Assembly: GCA_947647735.1 (NCBI GenBank)
Contig: CANSLJ010000003.1
Coordinates: 124,001-188,000 of the forward strand
DNA from: an uncultured bacterium
GTDB taxonomy: Bacteria; Bacillota; Clostridia; Lachnospirales; Lachnospiraceae
DNA: 64,000 bases
Reading direction: 5' to 3'
The translations under genes were made by a program, and so were the position numbers. Position 1 is the first letter of the stretch. Each line of letters opens with the position of its first letter. Positions 16,544 to 26,512 of the stretch are shown here, one piece after another. The notes below the pieces were generated by a model. The model was not told the DNA's origin and ran no database searches. It saw nothing but the letters and a program-made list of their open reading frames with translations.

Positions 16544-19033
16544 ATGGAAGTGATCACCTCCGTCCGCAATCTGGTAGAATTTATTCTCCGCAGCGGCGAT
16601 ATCGACAACAGAAGAGCATCCGCCCCGGAATCCGCGATGCAGGAGGGCGGCAGGATCCACCGCATGCTGCAGCGGCGCATGGGGGCTGATTACCATGCTG
16701 AAGTAACTTTGAAATATACTTATCATACACCAAAGTATGATATTATCGTGGAGGGCAGGGCGGACGGCATTATCGACGGACAGCTGGCAAAACGGATCCT
16801 GAAGGAAGTGCCGGTTCAGTTCAGAGAGCCGGATCAGCCCCTGATCGAAGCGGCGATTTTGCAGAAAGACTATCCTGACACAATAGGTGACACGGTTGTC
16901 ATAGATGAGATCAAAGGAACTTACGCGGATGTCAGCAGGATGAAAGCCCCGGTTTCCGTGCATCTTGCACAGGCAAAGTGCTATGCCTATATTTACGCAA
17001 AACAAAATGACCTGCCCTATATCCGGGTACGCATGACCTACTGCAATATGGAAACGGAGGAGCTGCAGTATTTTTTTCAGGACTACCGTTTTCAGGATCT
17101 GGAAAAATGGTTTGAGGGACTGATGCAGTCCTATCAGAAATGGGCGGACTACGAGGTGGACTGGAAGGAAAAACGCCAGCGCTCCATCCGGGAGACGGAT
17201 TTTCCGTTCTCCTACCGGGAGGGGCAGAGAGAGCTGGTCACCTATGTCTATCAGACCCTCTACCATAAAAAGAAACTGTTCATCGAGGCGCCCACAGGCG
17301 TGGGGAAAACCCTGTCCACCGTATTTCCGTCGGTAAAAGCGATCGGGGAGCAGATGGCGGAAAAGTTGTTCTATCTGACCGCAAAAACCATCACACGCAC
17401 GGTGGCGGAGGAGGCTTTTTCCATTTTGCGGGGGCGCGGCCTGTTATTTAAGACTGTGATCCTGACAGCGAGAGACAAGATCTGCTTTCTGGAGGAGGCG
17501 GAATGCAATCCGGTCGCCTGTCCCTATGCAAAGGGGCATTTTGACAGGATCAACGATGCGGTTTACGATATGTTGACCCATGAAGTCAGCTTTACAAGGG
17601 AGCTGATAGAGGCTTATGCAAAGAAGCATCAGGTCTGTCCCTTTGAAATGTGTCTGGATATGAGTTTGTTTGCGGACGGAGTGATCTGCGACTACAATTA
17701 TGTGTTTGATCCCCATGTCTATTTGAGAAGATTTTTTGCGGAGGGTGTCAGGCGGGACTATATCTTTTTGGTGGATGAGGCGCATAATCTGGTGGACAGA
17801 GGGCGCGAGATGTACAGCGCCGTCCTGAAGAAAGAGGACTTTCTGGAACTGAAGAAGGTGGTCAAAGGGTACGATAAAAAGATGGCATCCCTACTGGAGC
17901 GCTGCAACAGACAGCTTCTTATCTATAAAAAGGAATGTGAGAACTATCAGATCCTGGAAAGTATTGATTCTTTTATTCTGGCGGTAAATAAACTGGCGGC
18001 GCAGATGGAGCGGTTTCTGGAAGAATATGATGACAGTCCTGTCAGGAAGGCTGTGTTGGAGTTTTACTTTGAAATCTCGCACTTTCTGCTGATTTATGAC
18101 AAGCTAAATGACAAATATGTCATATATAGTGAGATGCAGAGTGACGGCAGTTTTCTGTTGAAACTCTTCTGTGTGGATCCTTCCGGAAATCTGGAGGAGT
18201 GCATGATGCGGGCGAGGAGCAGCATCCTGTTTTCCGCAACTTTTCTTCCGATTCAGTATTATAAAAATCTGCTGGGCGGAGGAAAGGAGGATTATGAGGT
18301 CTATGCGTCCTCCGTTTTTTCGCCTGAAAAACGCGGGCTTTTTATCGGCTCTGATATCACAAGTAAATATACCAGACGGGGGCCCGGGGAATATTTCCGG
18401 GCGGCTTCCTATATTAAGGAGATCACAGCGCAGAAGAGGGGAAATTATCTGATCTTTTTCCCGTCCCATGCCTTCTTAAAACAGGTGTATGAAGTATATC
18501 AGGAAGCTTTTTATGAGGAGGAAAGAGAGATATGCATTTTACAGGAAGAGCGCATGGGGGAGAAGGAGCGGGAGGAGTTTTTGCGGATGTTCTCTCAGGA
18601 CGGGGAAGATAATATAAGAGACGATCGTTCCCTGCTCGGTTTCTGTGTGCTCGGCGGCATTTTCAGCGAGGGCATTGACTTAAAGCAGGACAGGCTGATC
18701 GGTGCGATCATTGTGGGCACAGGACTTCCCCAGGTCTGCAATGAGCGGGAGATCATCCGCCGGTATTTTGACGGGCAGTCGGAAAACGGCTTTGATTATG
18801 CCTACCAGTATCCGGGCATGAATAAAGTGCTGCAGGCGGCAGGCAGAGTCATCCGCACGGTGGAGGATGTGGGCATTGTGGCGCTTCTGGACGAGCGGTT
18901 CCTGCAGCGCTCCTATCAGCGCATGTTTCCACGGGAGTGGGCGGATTATCAGGTGACGACCTGCAATCATGCGGGTTTTCATGTCAGGGAATTCTGGGAG
19001 AAGTGGCGCAGCCGTTCGATCTCCTCCTTGTAG
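16544..19033 (+). CDS. XPD/DinG-family helicase with N-terminal PD-(D/E)XK nuclease domain
   Basis: An 829-residue superfamily 2 helicase. The N-terminal 200 residues look like a Cas4/RecB-type nuclease: D74 in EGRADG, E122-x-K124 in DEIKG, and a QAKCYAY helix. The helicase has Walker A APTGVGKT (249-256), four iron-sulfur cysteines (C314, C321 or C326, C365, C370) and DEAH (411-414). XPD-type enzymes unwind DNA 5' to 3'. The frame extends back to an ATG at 16460 overlapping the AAA/M41 stop, but that has a 13-nt spacer from its ribosome site; 16544 has AGAGGA at 6 nt and starts right at the conserved [10 protein letters not shown]. The 3' end overlaps nfo by 55 nt. Confidence 0.88.
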   Translation: MEVITSVRNLVEFILRSGDIDNRRASAPESAMQEGGRIHRMLQRRMGADYHAEVTLKYTYHTPKYDIIVEGRADGIIDGQLAKRILKEVPVQFREPDQPLIEAAILQKDYPDTIGDTVVIDEIKGTYADVSRMKAPVSVHLAQAKCYAYIYAKQNDLPYIRVRMTYCNMETEELQYFFQDYRFQDLEKWFEGLMQSYQKWADYEVDWKEKRQRSIRETDFPFSYREGQRELVTYVYQTLYHKKKLFIEAPTGVGKTLSTVFPSVKAIGEQMAEKLFYLTAKTITRTVAEEAFSILRGRGLLFKTVILTARDKICFLEEAECNPVACPYAKGHFDRINDAVYDMLTHEVSFTRELIEAYAKKHQVCPFEMCLDMSLFADGVICDYNYVFDPHVYLRRFFAEGVRRDYIFLVDEAHNLVDRGREMYSAVLKKEDFLELKKVVKGYDKKMASLLERCNRQLLIYKKECENYQILESIDSFILAVNKLAAQMERFLEEYDDSPVRKAVLEFYFEISHFLLIYDKLNDKYVIYSEMQSDGSFLLKLFCVDPSGNLEECMMRARSSILFSATFLPIQYYKNLLGGGKEDYEVYASSVFSPEKRGLFIGSDITSKYTRRGPGEYFRAASYIKEITAQKRGNYLIFFPSHAFLKQVYEVYQEAFYEEEREICILQEERMGEKEREEFLRMFSQDGEDNIRDDRSLLGFCVLGGIFSEGIDLKQDRLIGAIIVGTGLPQVCNEREIIRRYFDGQSENGFDYAYQYPGMNKVLQAAGRVIRTVEDVGIVALLDERFLQRSYQRMFPREWADYQVTTCNHAGFHVREFWEKWRSRSISSL

Positions 19034-19857
19034 GGCGGCACTTTCTTATCCGGATTTTCCGGTGATGGAATATAGGGAGTCTCCAGAATCTTCGGGATAG
19101 CGGCGAGGGCTGGGTGATGTGCCACGCGGGCAAGGGCGTCAAACCCGATACAGCCGTCCCCCAGATTTGCATGCCTGTCTTTGCGGGCTCCCTGAGGATT
19201 TTTACTGTCGTTGAGATGGATGCAGGCAATCTGCGGGATGCCCAGCAGTTTATCAAAGGCAGTTAAAATACCATCAAAATCATGTATCACATCATAACCT
19301 GCATCGTGCATATGGCAGGTGTCCATGCAGACTCTGAGTTTCTCCGAGTGCACAGTCTTATCATAGATCTCAGCGAGTTCCTCAAAATTACTTCCTATCT
19401 CAGAACCCTTCCCCGCCATAGTTTCCAGCGCTATGTATACCGGGGTGTCGGCGGTCAGGATCTGATTCAGTCCTTCTGTGATCTTTTGGATGCCGGCTTT
19501 GGTACCTTCCCCTACATGAGAGCCCGGATGCAGTACCAGAACATGGCTGCCCATACCGGCGCTCCGTGTGATCTCTTTTTCCAGAAATTCCACTGCCAGT
19601 TCGAATGTGGAAGGATTGATCGTGTTGGCAAGGTTGATGATGTAAGGGGCATGTACGATAAACTGTTCGATGCCTGCTTCTTTCATAAGTGCGTGTGCCT
19701 CCGGTATCTTCAGTTCTGATAATTCTTTCCTTCTTGTGTTCTGGGGCGCGCCTGTATAGACCATAAAGGTGTCTGCCTGATAGGACAGCGCTTCTTTTAC
19801 GGAGCCTGCAAACATTTCTTTTCCGCTCATTCCTACATGAGAACCTATTAACAACAT
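18979..19857 (-). CDS. nfo: Endonuclease IV (AP endonuclease)
   Basis: A 292-residue class II AP endonuclease, which nicks DNA 5' to abasic sites in base-excision repair using a trinuclear zinc site. Visible family motifs are GSHVGMSG at the N-terminus, [41 protein letters not shown] and [10 protein letters not shown]. The frame runs back to 19968, but the ATG at 19857 with AAAGGA upstream begins exactly where homology begins. It converges on the helicase gene and overlaps its 3' end by 55 nt. Confidence 0.95.
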   Translation of the reverse strand: MLLIGSHVGMSGKEMFAGSVKEALSYQADTFMVYTGAPQNTRRKELSELKIPEAHALMKEAGIEQFIVHAPYIINLANTINPSTFELAVEFLEKEITRSAGMGSHVLVLHPGSHVGEGTKAGIQKITEGLNQILTADTPVYIALETMAGKGSEIGSNFEELAEIYDKTVHSEKLRVCMDTCHMHDAGYDVIHDFDGILTAFDKLLGIPQIACIHLNDSKNPQGARKDRHANLGDGCIGFDALARVAHHPALAAIPKILETPYIPSPENPDKKVPPYKEEIERLRHFSQNSLT

Positions 19858-20152
19858 GGGATACCATCCTTTCTTTTCGGCTTCTTTTAATAAAATATAA
19901 AAAATCAATTTTACTATATAAACATCACATGACAGACTGAAGCAGTCAATATAATGAAGACACAACATATTGTAGCATACATCTTAAAACAACGCCAGAG
20001 CAGGGTGAAAAAAGTGCTGAAATTGTATGAAAAAAGAGATTTTATGTCTGTAAAATCTGAAAGAAGAACAAAAATTTATCTAAAGAAATACTTGATTTTT
20101 GGAATATGACATGGGTGATTTTTTTCTAAAATAGAGTTGACAGATGTGTATA

Positions 20153-20435
20153 TGTGGATAAATATGTGGAAAAGTGGTCATTCCGTGGAAAAAATGACAG
20201 GGATTCCATAAAATCAGAGGGAAAAATGTGGATTACTTTTTTGGGAAAAGGAAAACAGTACCGAAACAGTCAATTTAATGTGGATAAGAATTATGTAAAC
20301 ACAAGAGGCGGAGAAGGGCAGAGGAAATTGATTCTGTATAAAAAACAGTCGTTCTTTTCACATAAAATAATATATAAATTATATAAATGATGATGGAATA
20401 AACAATTCGGCGAAAGAGAAGGGCAGCTATCCACA
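20153..20435. promoter_or_regulatory. Cluster of DnaA-box-like sites
   Basis: Two perfect DnaA boxes TGTGGATAA (20153-20161 and 20279-20287, reverse complement of TTATCCACA) are joined by single-mismatch copies TGTGGAAAA (20165-20173), TGTGGATTA (20227-20235) and CTATCCACA (20427-20435), and a poorer CGTGGAAAA (20184-20192). An AT-rich tract lies at about 20363-20390. dnaA, dnaN and rpmH are not nearby, so a DnaA-titration or regulatory site is more likely than the chromosomal origin. Confidence 0.5.
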
Positions 20436-20754
20436 ACCAGTTGATCTGTAATATTATAGAATGGAGAATGAAAAGCGCAGGAAGAAGACAGTGCAGGAGG
20501 AAAACAGTGCGGGTAAAATTGAAAAAGATTTGGATAGAATCAACCGGAAAAATGTGGTATACTGTTCAAGGCGGTGAGGAGCGGCGGCAGAAGTGATGAA
20601 TATAAATATATGAATTATTAAGGAAATGTCTTTCTGGATTTGAGAAGGGAATTTTATTTATCATTCAGGCGTTAAATCAGATCCGCTTCAAATAAATGGA
20701 ACGCCGCAAAGAAAAGAGGTGAATTACCCAGTAGAATCTGGGAGAAAGGAAAAA

Positions 20755-20780
20755 TCCAATCACTTTCTAATATGATTGGA
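20755..20780. repeat. 8-bp inverted repeat just before the amylase gene
   Basis: TCCAATCA (20755-20762) and TGATTGGA (20773-20780) are perfect inverted copies separated by 10 nt, 14 nt ahead of the amylase start. It could be an operator or an RNA hairpin limiting translation. Confidence 0.4.
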
Positions 20781-20793
20781 TTATACGAGTATT

Positions 20794-22116
20794 ATGGAAA
20801 ATAAAAAATGGTATTTTGAGAGTGTATTTTATCAGATATACCCGTTGGGATTCTGTGGAGCACCGTTTGAGAACGACGGGGTTTTGACAGACCGGATCAA
20901 AAAGGTGGAGGAGTGGATTCCCCATATCAAAGAAGTGGGGGCAAACGCGATCTATTTTTCGCCGGTATTTGAGTCTGATACCCACGGCTACAATACCAGA
21001 GATTATAAGATGATCGACAAGCGCCTTGGCACCAATGAGGATTTCAGGGAAGTCTGCACAAAGCTGCACGAGGCGGGCATTAAAGTTGTGCTGGACGGCG
21101 TGTTCAATCATGTGGGACGGGGATTCTGGGCATTTCAGGATGTGGTGAGAAACCGGGAGCGTTCCCCCTATCTGCACTGGTTCCATATCAGTCTGGAGGG
21201 AAATTCCAATTATAATGATGGGCTCTGGTATGAGGGCTGGGAAGGCAACTATGATCTTGTGAAACTGAACCTTCAGAATGAGGAGGTGATCCAGCATATC
21301 TTTGACGCGGTAAACTGTTGGATCGATGAGTTTGATATTGACGGGCTGAGGCTGGATGTGGCTTACTGTCTTGACCATAATTTTGTAAGGCGGCTCAGAA
21401 GTTTCTGTGATCAGAAAAAGCAGGACTTCTATCTGCTCGGCGAGATGCTTCATGGAGACTACAATCAGATGGTAAACGACGGGATGCTGCATTCCGCGAC
21501 CAACTATGAATGTTACAAGGGGCTGCACTCCAGCTTCAACAGCATGAATATGTTTGAGATCAATCATTCCCTGCTGCGGCAGTTCGGACCGGAAAACTGG
21601 ACTTTATATAAAGGAAAGCATATGCTGTCCTTTGTGGATAACCACGATGTGACGAGGGTGGCGAGCATTCTCGCGAACGAGAAGCATCTGCCCCTGATCT
21701 ATGCGCTGATGTTCGGTATGCCGGGGATTCCCTGTGTCTATTACGGAAGCGAATGGGGCGCAAAGGCGCACAAGAGCGAGGGCGATCCGGCGCTCAGGGC
21801 CTGTTTTGATAAGCCCCAGTGGAATGAACTGACGGATAAGATAGCAAAGATGGCTGAGGCAAAGAAAAATTCGGAGGCTCTCAACTACGGCGCGTTCCGT
21901 TCCGTTGTGCTGACCAACAAGCAGTGCATTTTCGAGAGAAAGTCGGAGAACGAGAGGGTGCTCGTGGCGATCAATGCGGACGGGGAAAGCTATACGGCAC
22001 ATTTTGACGCGGGCTGCGGCCAGGCGGTGGATCTGCTGACCGGGGAGCTCCATGATTTTGGCGGCGGGAGCGAGATGCCTCCTTACAGCGCGGCGTTCTG
22101 GAAGATGGAGCGGTAA
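20794..22116 (+). CDS. GH13 alpha-amylase-family glycosidase
   Basis: A 440-residue cytoplasmic glycoside hydrolase family 13 protein (no signal peptide). Catalytic residues are visible: nucleophile D188 in GLRLDVA, acid/base E217 in LLGE, and transition-state stabiliser D285 in FVDNHD. It begins with the usual (beta/alpha)8 barrel strand FYQIYPLGF, with no N-terminal starch-binding domain. It is probably a maltodextrin- or oligosaccharide-hydrolysing enzyme. A TTG at 20776 opens the same frame, but homology starts at the ATG 20794; neither has a strong ribosome site. It stands alone. Confidence 0.9.
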   Translation: MENKKWYFESVFYQIYPLGFCGAPFENDGVLTDRIKKVEEWIPHIKEVGANAIYFSPVFESDTHGYNTRDYKMIDKRLGTNEDFREVCTKLHEAGIKVVLDGVFNHVGRGFWAFQDVVRNRERSPYLHWFHISLEGNSNYNDGLWYEGWEGNYDLVKLNLQNEEVIQHIFDAVNCWIDEFDIDGLRLDVAYCLDHNFVRRLRSFCDQKKQDFYLLGEMLHGDYNQMVNDGMLHSATNYECYKGLHSSFNSMNMFEINHSLLRQFGPENWTLYKGKHMLSFVDNHDVTRVASILANEKHLPLIYALMFGMPGIPCVYYGSEWGAKAHKSEGDPALRACFDKPQWNELTDKIAKMAEAKKNSEALNYGAFRSVVLTNKQCIFERKSENERVLVAINADGESYTAHFDAGCGQAVDLLTGELHDFGGGSEMPPYSAAFWKMER

Positions 22117-22152
22117 AAAAGAAAATTTTGTATTGAGCGAAGAATGAAAAAT

Positions 22153-22207
22153 GAGGGTATCTGACGGGGTGTTATCGAAGTGGAATGATACTATTGCAGA
22201 TGCCCTC
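22153..22207 (+). terminator. Terminator-like hairpin after amylase
   Basis: GAGGGTATCTG (22153-22163) pairs with CAGATGCCCTC (22197-22207) over 11 bp with one wobble, then GTTTTG. The loop is long (33 nt), so efficiency is uncertain. Confidence 0.4.
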
Positions 22208-22242
22208 GTTTTGCGGGAAGTAACATTGTTTTGTTTGTTCTA

Positions 22243-23328
22243 TCATTCTTCAGCGGACAGTCGGATGGCGCTATATAAAACGATAGCATCATGGAAGCTG
22301 CGGGGATTGTAACCACATTTTTCATAAATACGATTCAGTTTATATTGCAGGGAATTTTTGTGTATATATAACTGCTCACAGGTTTTTTGCAGGGACATAT
22401 CTGTTTCATAATAAGTTTTCAGAACGATGATATCTGCTTCTGAAAGATTTTTAATCGTTTTGTCTAAATACTGTTTTTTTAGAGTATCTGAAACACTGCC
22501 TAACAGCAGATCATAATCCAAATCGTCATAGAACATCAGAGCCTGATTTTTTCTTGCGGCATGAATCGACAGCATGGCGCAATGATAAGAAGTGTATATG
22601 TTTTCTATTTTCACTTTATTTCCGATACCGATCGTCAGAATATTTTGATAAGCGGCAACAAGGCGTTTTAAAAAATGCATATGGCAATGCAGTACTTCGG
22701 CATCCGCTATTAAAATATATTCATTGGGATAGTTATAAGTATAAAAGGAAGATTCCATCTGTTCAAATGCCTGTGTGATAGAATTCTGGATCATAAACAG
22801 ATTGTTTGGATTGTATTTTGAATTCAACTGGATCAGGACGATACGACACAGAGTGGATTCAGTAATTTTATTTTCCTGCAAGGTGTCGAGAAAGTACTGA
22901 TGGTTTATGGGCTCCTGATGGATAAGAGAGCGGATGATATAGTTCTGCCGGTTCTTTTTCTGATTGCCAAGGGAGTCGAGGTCGCGTTCTTTCAAAAGAA
23001 TGGAGGTGATCTTCTGGGCCAGATAAGCGTATTTTCTGACTTCCTCAACATTTCCGGAAATGCCAATGGCGGCAACGATATTTCCGTTATGCATGACAGG
23101 GATGTTGATTCCTTTTTTGGTTCCGAAGAAAGAATCATCATCAGAAACTTCCAGCGTACATCCGGTGGTAACAGCTTTATAGCCTATCTCATGGAAAGTG
23201 CCGATACGGTTGGGGTCGGTACTGGCAATGATGGATCCTTTCTCATTGATGAAGTTGATATTTTTTCCGCTGACATCTTTTACGGTATCTACGATCTGCT
23301 GGGCTGTTGTCTGGCTGATGATCCCCAT
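22243..23328 (-). CDS. CdaR-family transcriptional regulator (sugar diacid regulator)
   Basis: A 361-residue protein. Residues about 5-135 form the sugar-diacid recognition domain (starting SQTTAQQIVDTVKDVSGKN), and the C-terminus has the PucR/CdaR-type helix-turn-helix (TYYETDMSLQKTCEQLYIHKNSLQYKL). CdaR proteins activate glycerate, galactarate or glucarate use. The frame opens earlier, but the ATG at 23328 has AGGAGGTG and begins at the conserved MGIISQ. It is divergent from glycerate kinase, its probable target; the 160-nt gap would hold the operator. Confidence 0.93.
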   Translation of the reverse strand: MGIISQTTAQQIVDTVKDVSGKNINFINEKGSIIASTDPNRIGTFHEIGYKAVTTGCTLEVSDDDSFFGTKKGINIPVMHNGNIVAAIGISGNVEEVRKYAYLAQKITSILLKERDLDSLGNQKKNRQNYIIRSLIHQEPINHQYFLDTLQENKITESTLCRIVLIQLNSKYNPNNLFMIQNSITQAFEQMESSFYTYNYPNEYILIADAEVLHCHMHFLKRLVAAYQNILTIGIGNKVKIENIYTSYHCAMLSIHAARKNQALMFYDDLDYDLLLGSVSDTLKKQYLDKTIKNLSEADIIVLKTYYETDMSLQKTCEQLYIHKNSLQYKLNRIYEKCGYNPRSFHDAIVLYSAIRLSAEE

Positions 23329-23430
23329 ATGGCACCTCCTGTTGATTTCAATATATGTTAAAGATACCATATAAATGATTAAAAATCAATGAAAATACAG
23401 TATGTATAACATATTATTATAAATGAAAAC

Positions 23431-23439
23431 TGATATAAT
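23431..23439 (+). promoter_or_regulatory. Extended -10 promoter for glycerate kinase
   Basis: TGATATAAT contains TATAAT (23434-23439) preceded by TGn, about 50 nt ahead of the GTG start. No convincing -35 is seen, which fits a promoter needing an activator such as the adjacent CdaR protein. Confidence 0.5.
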
Positions 23440-23488
23440 GAGGTGAGAAAGGCAGTAATACATAATAAAATGGAAAGGAGGAGACGGC

Positions 23489-24646
23489 GTGAGAGTAGTT
23501 ATTGCGATAGATTCCTTTAAGGGCAGCATGACTTCCATGGAGGCGGGAGACAGCGCGGCAAAAGGAATCAAAAGAGTATTTCCGGATGCAGATGTTTCAG
23601 TCAGGCCTCTTGCTGATGGCGGGGAAGGCACTGTGGAAGCTCTGACTTTGGGATGCGGAGGCGAGCTCTGTGATGTGACAGTGACAGGCCCGACCGGTGT
23701 ACCGGTGAGATGTCAGTATGGCATTGTCAGGAGTACCAAAACAGCGATCATAGAAATGTCCGGGGCGGCGGGCATAACGTTGGTAGCCGAAAAGGATCGC
23801 AATCCACTGTATACCACATCCTATGGGGTGGGCGAGGTGATCGCGGATGCCATAGGGAAAGGCTGCAGGCACTTTTTGTTGGGAATAGGAGGCAGTGCGA
23901 CCAATGACGGCGGCATTGGTATGCTGCAGGCGCTTGGATTTAGCCTGTTGAACGAAAATGGCATTCCTGTAAGATTCGGGGCACTTGGTCTGGAAGAGCT
24001 GACAATTATTGGAGAGGAACATATGATTCCTGCTTTAAAGGAATGTGATTTCAGAGTGATATGCGATGTGACAAACCCGTTGTGCGGAAAACAGGGATGC
24101 AGTGCCATTTACGGTCCGCAAAAAGGGGCAGATCCATCGATGATCATTCAAATGGATAAATGGTTGGCGGATTACGCCGGACTTGCCGGGAAAAAATATC
24201 CGAATGCCAGAGCTGACCAGGCAGGAGCAGGTGCGGCAGGGGGGCTTGGTTTCGCGCTGGTGACATTTTTGAATGCATCTCTGGAATCGGGGATCAAACT
24301 GGTACTGGAAGAGACCAGGCTGCGAAATTATGTAAAAGATGCGGATATTGTCATCACAGGGGAAGGCAGGCTCGATGGGCAGACGGTTATGGGGAAAGCT
24401 CCCATCGGCGTGGCGGAAATTGCAAAAGAGTACGGAAAGCCGGTACTTGCATTTTCAGGCTGCGTGACGAGAGAGGCAGTTTTATGTAATGAAAAAGGCA
24501 TTGATGCATTTTTTCCGATACTTCGGGGCGTTACCAGTCTGGAAGATGCAATGGACGCGGAGAATGCCAGAGCAAATATGGAAGATACTGTAGAACAGGC
24601 CTTCCGGGTGATAAAAACTTTTCTAAAAGGAGGAAAATATGAGTAA
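23489..24646 (+). CDS. Glycerate kinase (GarK/GlxK type)
   Basis: A 385-residue type I glycerate kinase, which phosphorylates D-glycerate with ATP so it can enter glycolysis. Family motifs include the N-terminal IAIDSFKGSMTS, PLADGGEGTVEA, GIGGSATNDGG and TGEGRLDGQT. The GTG start follows AAGGAGGAGA. The 3' end overlaps the membrane hydrolase gene by 8 nt. It is divergent from the CdaR regulator, a standard arrangement. Confidence 0.96.
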   Translation: MRVVIAIDSFKGSMTSMEAGDSAAKGIKRVFPDADVSVRPLADGGEGTVEALTLGCGGELCDVTVTGPTGVPVRCQYGIVRSTKTAIIEMSGAAGITLVAEKDRNPLYTTSYGVGEVIADAIGKGCRHFLLGIGGSATNDGGIGMLQALGFSLLNENGIPVRFGALGLEELTIIGEEHMIPALKECDFRVICDVTNPLCGKQGCSAIYGPQKGADPSMIIQMDKWLADYAGLAGKKYPNARADQAGAGAAGGLGFALVTFLNASLESGIKLVLEETRLRNYVKDADIVITGEGRLDGQTVMGKAPIGVAEIAKEYGKPVLAFSGCVTREAVLCNEKGIDAFFPILRGVTSLEDAMDAENARANMEDTVEQAFRVIKTFLKGGKYE

Positions 24647-26456
24647 CATAAATTATGACGGGAAACGGTTGAAAAAAGCAGCAATAGTTACAGCGGTCAT
24701 TTTTGCGGTGATGGTGGCGTTTACGATTCTACAGTGGGGCATTGCGTCTGACTGGGGAAATATTTCTATCAGCAGAGTCACTTTTATCAGTGAGGGCGGT
24801 GCGGAACAGTCAGGAGTAATGTTCGTACCGAAGGGAGTGAGTGCGCAGAATCCGGCACCTGCGATCATTAACTATCATGGACGTAACAATTCCAGCTACA
24901 ATATGATAAACTGGGCGATCGAGGAAGCCAGAAGAGGTTACATTGTGTTAAATGCAGATCTGGCGGGAACATTGGAAACAAAAGTGCATGCGGATAGTTC
25001 AACAGATAATCTGGCGGTTGGCCCGGTTGAATATCTGGAAGCGATGGATATGGTTTCAGAGATTTCTGTGACCGGGCATTCGATGGCTAATTTATCGCTG
25101 CAGGTAATTGAACTGCGGGAATCTGAATTTAAACCTAAATTGAGGTCTATTGTAGGTGTGGGCGGTGCATTTTTCTATTCTGTAACTGGTAATCCGTTTC
25201 CCAGAGAAACTAACTATTGCATTATTGAAGCGGGTGCAGATTTATATGAAATGGCGGTTATGGGCGGCACAGCAAATGCCCGTGCCATGATTACAGAATT
25301 GAGCGGTTTAGGCGATGCAATGGAAAATGGCGTTCTCTATGGGGATATTGCAGAAAATAATGCTTTTCAATATGTAGAAGTGCCGGGACTTTCCCATCAG
25401 GGGATGCTGTACACAAAGGATGTGATCACACCGATTCTGGATTTTATAGAATTATCCAGTCCGGCACCAAATCCGATTGATAATAGTAATATGATATTCT
25501 GGACGTATTTGATCTGTTCAGCGATCGCGTTCCTTTCATTTTTGCTGTTTATACCGGCGCTTACATATCTGTTCACAAGCCTGCCGCTTGTTTACGATAT
25601 AGTGAATATACCGTTAGCACCGTCGCAGGGAAAATCAGGAAAGAAATGGAGTACACATCTGATTACGGATCTTTTAATTCCGTTAGCGCTGTTTCCGCCG
25701 GTAACGATGTGGGCAACGAAATTTCCTACCAATTTCTTCGGCTCACTTTGGGTAAACCAGATCTTTTTCTGGCTGGTTGCAAATTCGCTGGTTGGAATTT
25801 TACTGTTAGTGATACGTTATTATAAAAAGAGCCGTGAAACAAAATTGACGGCGGCGGATTTTGGATTCGGCAATAAAAACGAGAAAATGTTTGACGGAAA
25901 GCGGATTGCAACGGCATTTGGAATTGCCATAGCAGTTACAACGGTCTGTTATTTATGGCTGGATATTGTTATGGGAACAACAGGACTTGATTATCAGTTC
26001 TGCTCCATGCCGGGACAGCTTGTTCGTATGACACCGCAAAGACTTATTTATACGATACGTTATTTGTTGCTGATGATACCGGTTTATTTTATGATCAATG
26101 TGAATGTTGCTACAACCAGACGGCTGAAATCCACAGGAAATGAAACAAAAGATACTGTCAGGGCGGTACTGGTGAATATCCTGTTGTCGGCTGGGCTGCT
26201 TACTGCTTTAGTAGTGATACAGTTTGTTGGGGTCCGCATTATTGGTACCGGAGCAACGCCGTTCAATCAGAAGTATTGGGATTCGATTTCCTTTGGGTGG
26301 ACGTTCCCGTTTATGATGTCAACAGCATCCGGTGTTAGTGCATTTATCCACAGGAAAACAGGAAATGTCTGGGTTGGCATGATTACGACATGGATTATAG
26401 TAATCTGTATGACGATTATGCAGTGCTGTCTTGTTCCGGCGGCGAATGTGGCATAA
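24639..26456 (+). CDS. Polytopic membrane protein with alpha/beta-hydrolase-like domain
   Basis: A 605-residue protein. One membrane helix at about residues 15-32 leads to an extracytoplasmic hydrolase-like domain with the NYHGRNNSSYN region (possible oxyanion site) and a nucleophile-elbow-like GHSMA (S148). From about residue 285 there are roughly eight hydrophobic segments. AGGAGG precedes the start, which overlaps the glycerate kinase stop (ATGAGTAA). It could release a glycerate- or sugar-acid-containing product for the kinase, but that is only suggested by the operon. Confidence 0.75.
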   Translation: MSNINYDGKRLKKAAIVTAVIFAVMVAFTILQWGIASDWGNISISRVTFISEGGAEQSGVMFVPKGVSAQNPAPAIINYHGRNNSSYNMINWAIEEARRGYIVLNADLAGTLETKVHADSSTDNLAVGPVEYLEAMDMVSEISVTGHSMANLSLQVIELRESEFKPKLRSIVGVGGAFFYSVTGNPFPRETNYCIIEAGADLYEMAVMGGTANARAMITELSGLGDAMENGVLYGDIAENNAFQYVEVPGLSHQGMLYTKDVITPILDFIELSSPAPNPIDNSNMIFWTYLICSAIAFLSFLLFIPALTYLFTSLPLVYDIVNIPLAPSQGKSGKKWSTHLITDLLIPLALFPPVTMWATKFPTNFFGSLWVNQIFFWLVANSLVGILLLVIRYYKKSRETKLTAADFGFGNKNEKMFDGKRIATAFGIAIAVTTVCYLWLDIVMGTTGLDYQFCSMPGQLVRMTPQRLIYTIRYLLLMIPVYFMINVNVATTRRLKSTGNETKDTVRAVLVNILLSAGLLTALVVIQFVGVRIIGTGATPFNQKYWDSISFGWTFPFMMSTASGVSAFIHRKTGNVWVGMITTWIIVICMTIMQCCLVPAANVA

Positions 26457-26473
26457 ATTGGGTATTTAAGAAA

Positions 26474-26512
26474 AAATCTGAGAACCAGATCTTGTATTCG
26501 GTTCTCAGATTT
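26474..26512. terminator. Bidirectional terminator between convergent genes
   Basis: A perfect 13-bp stem (AAATCTGAGAACC with GGTTCTCAGATTT) with flanking A and T runs. The right arm overlaps the stop codon of the reverse-strand ATPase gene. Confidence 0.75.

Larger units (their letters stand above)
19858..20793. other. Long non-coding spacer between nfo and amylase
   Basis: About 930 nt, AT-rich. It contains the DnaA-box-like cluster (20153-20435), a very AT-rich tract around 20363-20390, and probable amylase leader signals including an extended -10 (TGGTATACT, hexamer 20558-20563). A 78-codon GTG-initiated frame across the DnaA-box region has no ribosome site and I do not accept it as a gene. 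Confidence 0.55.

Noticed and set aside
20154-20390. 78-codon GTG-started frame in the nfo-amylase spacer
   Set aside because: It has no ribosome site or recognisable motif and is composed largely of the DnaA-box-like repeats and AT-rich tract.
19969-20400. Chromosomal replication origin
   Set aside because: DnaA boxes and an AT tract are present, but none of the usual origin neighbours (dnaA, dnaN, recF, gyrB, rpmH) is in the window; kept as a DnaA-box cluster only.
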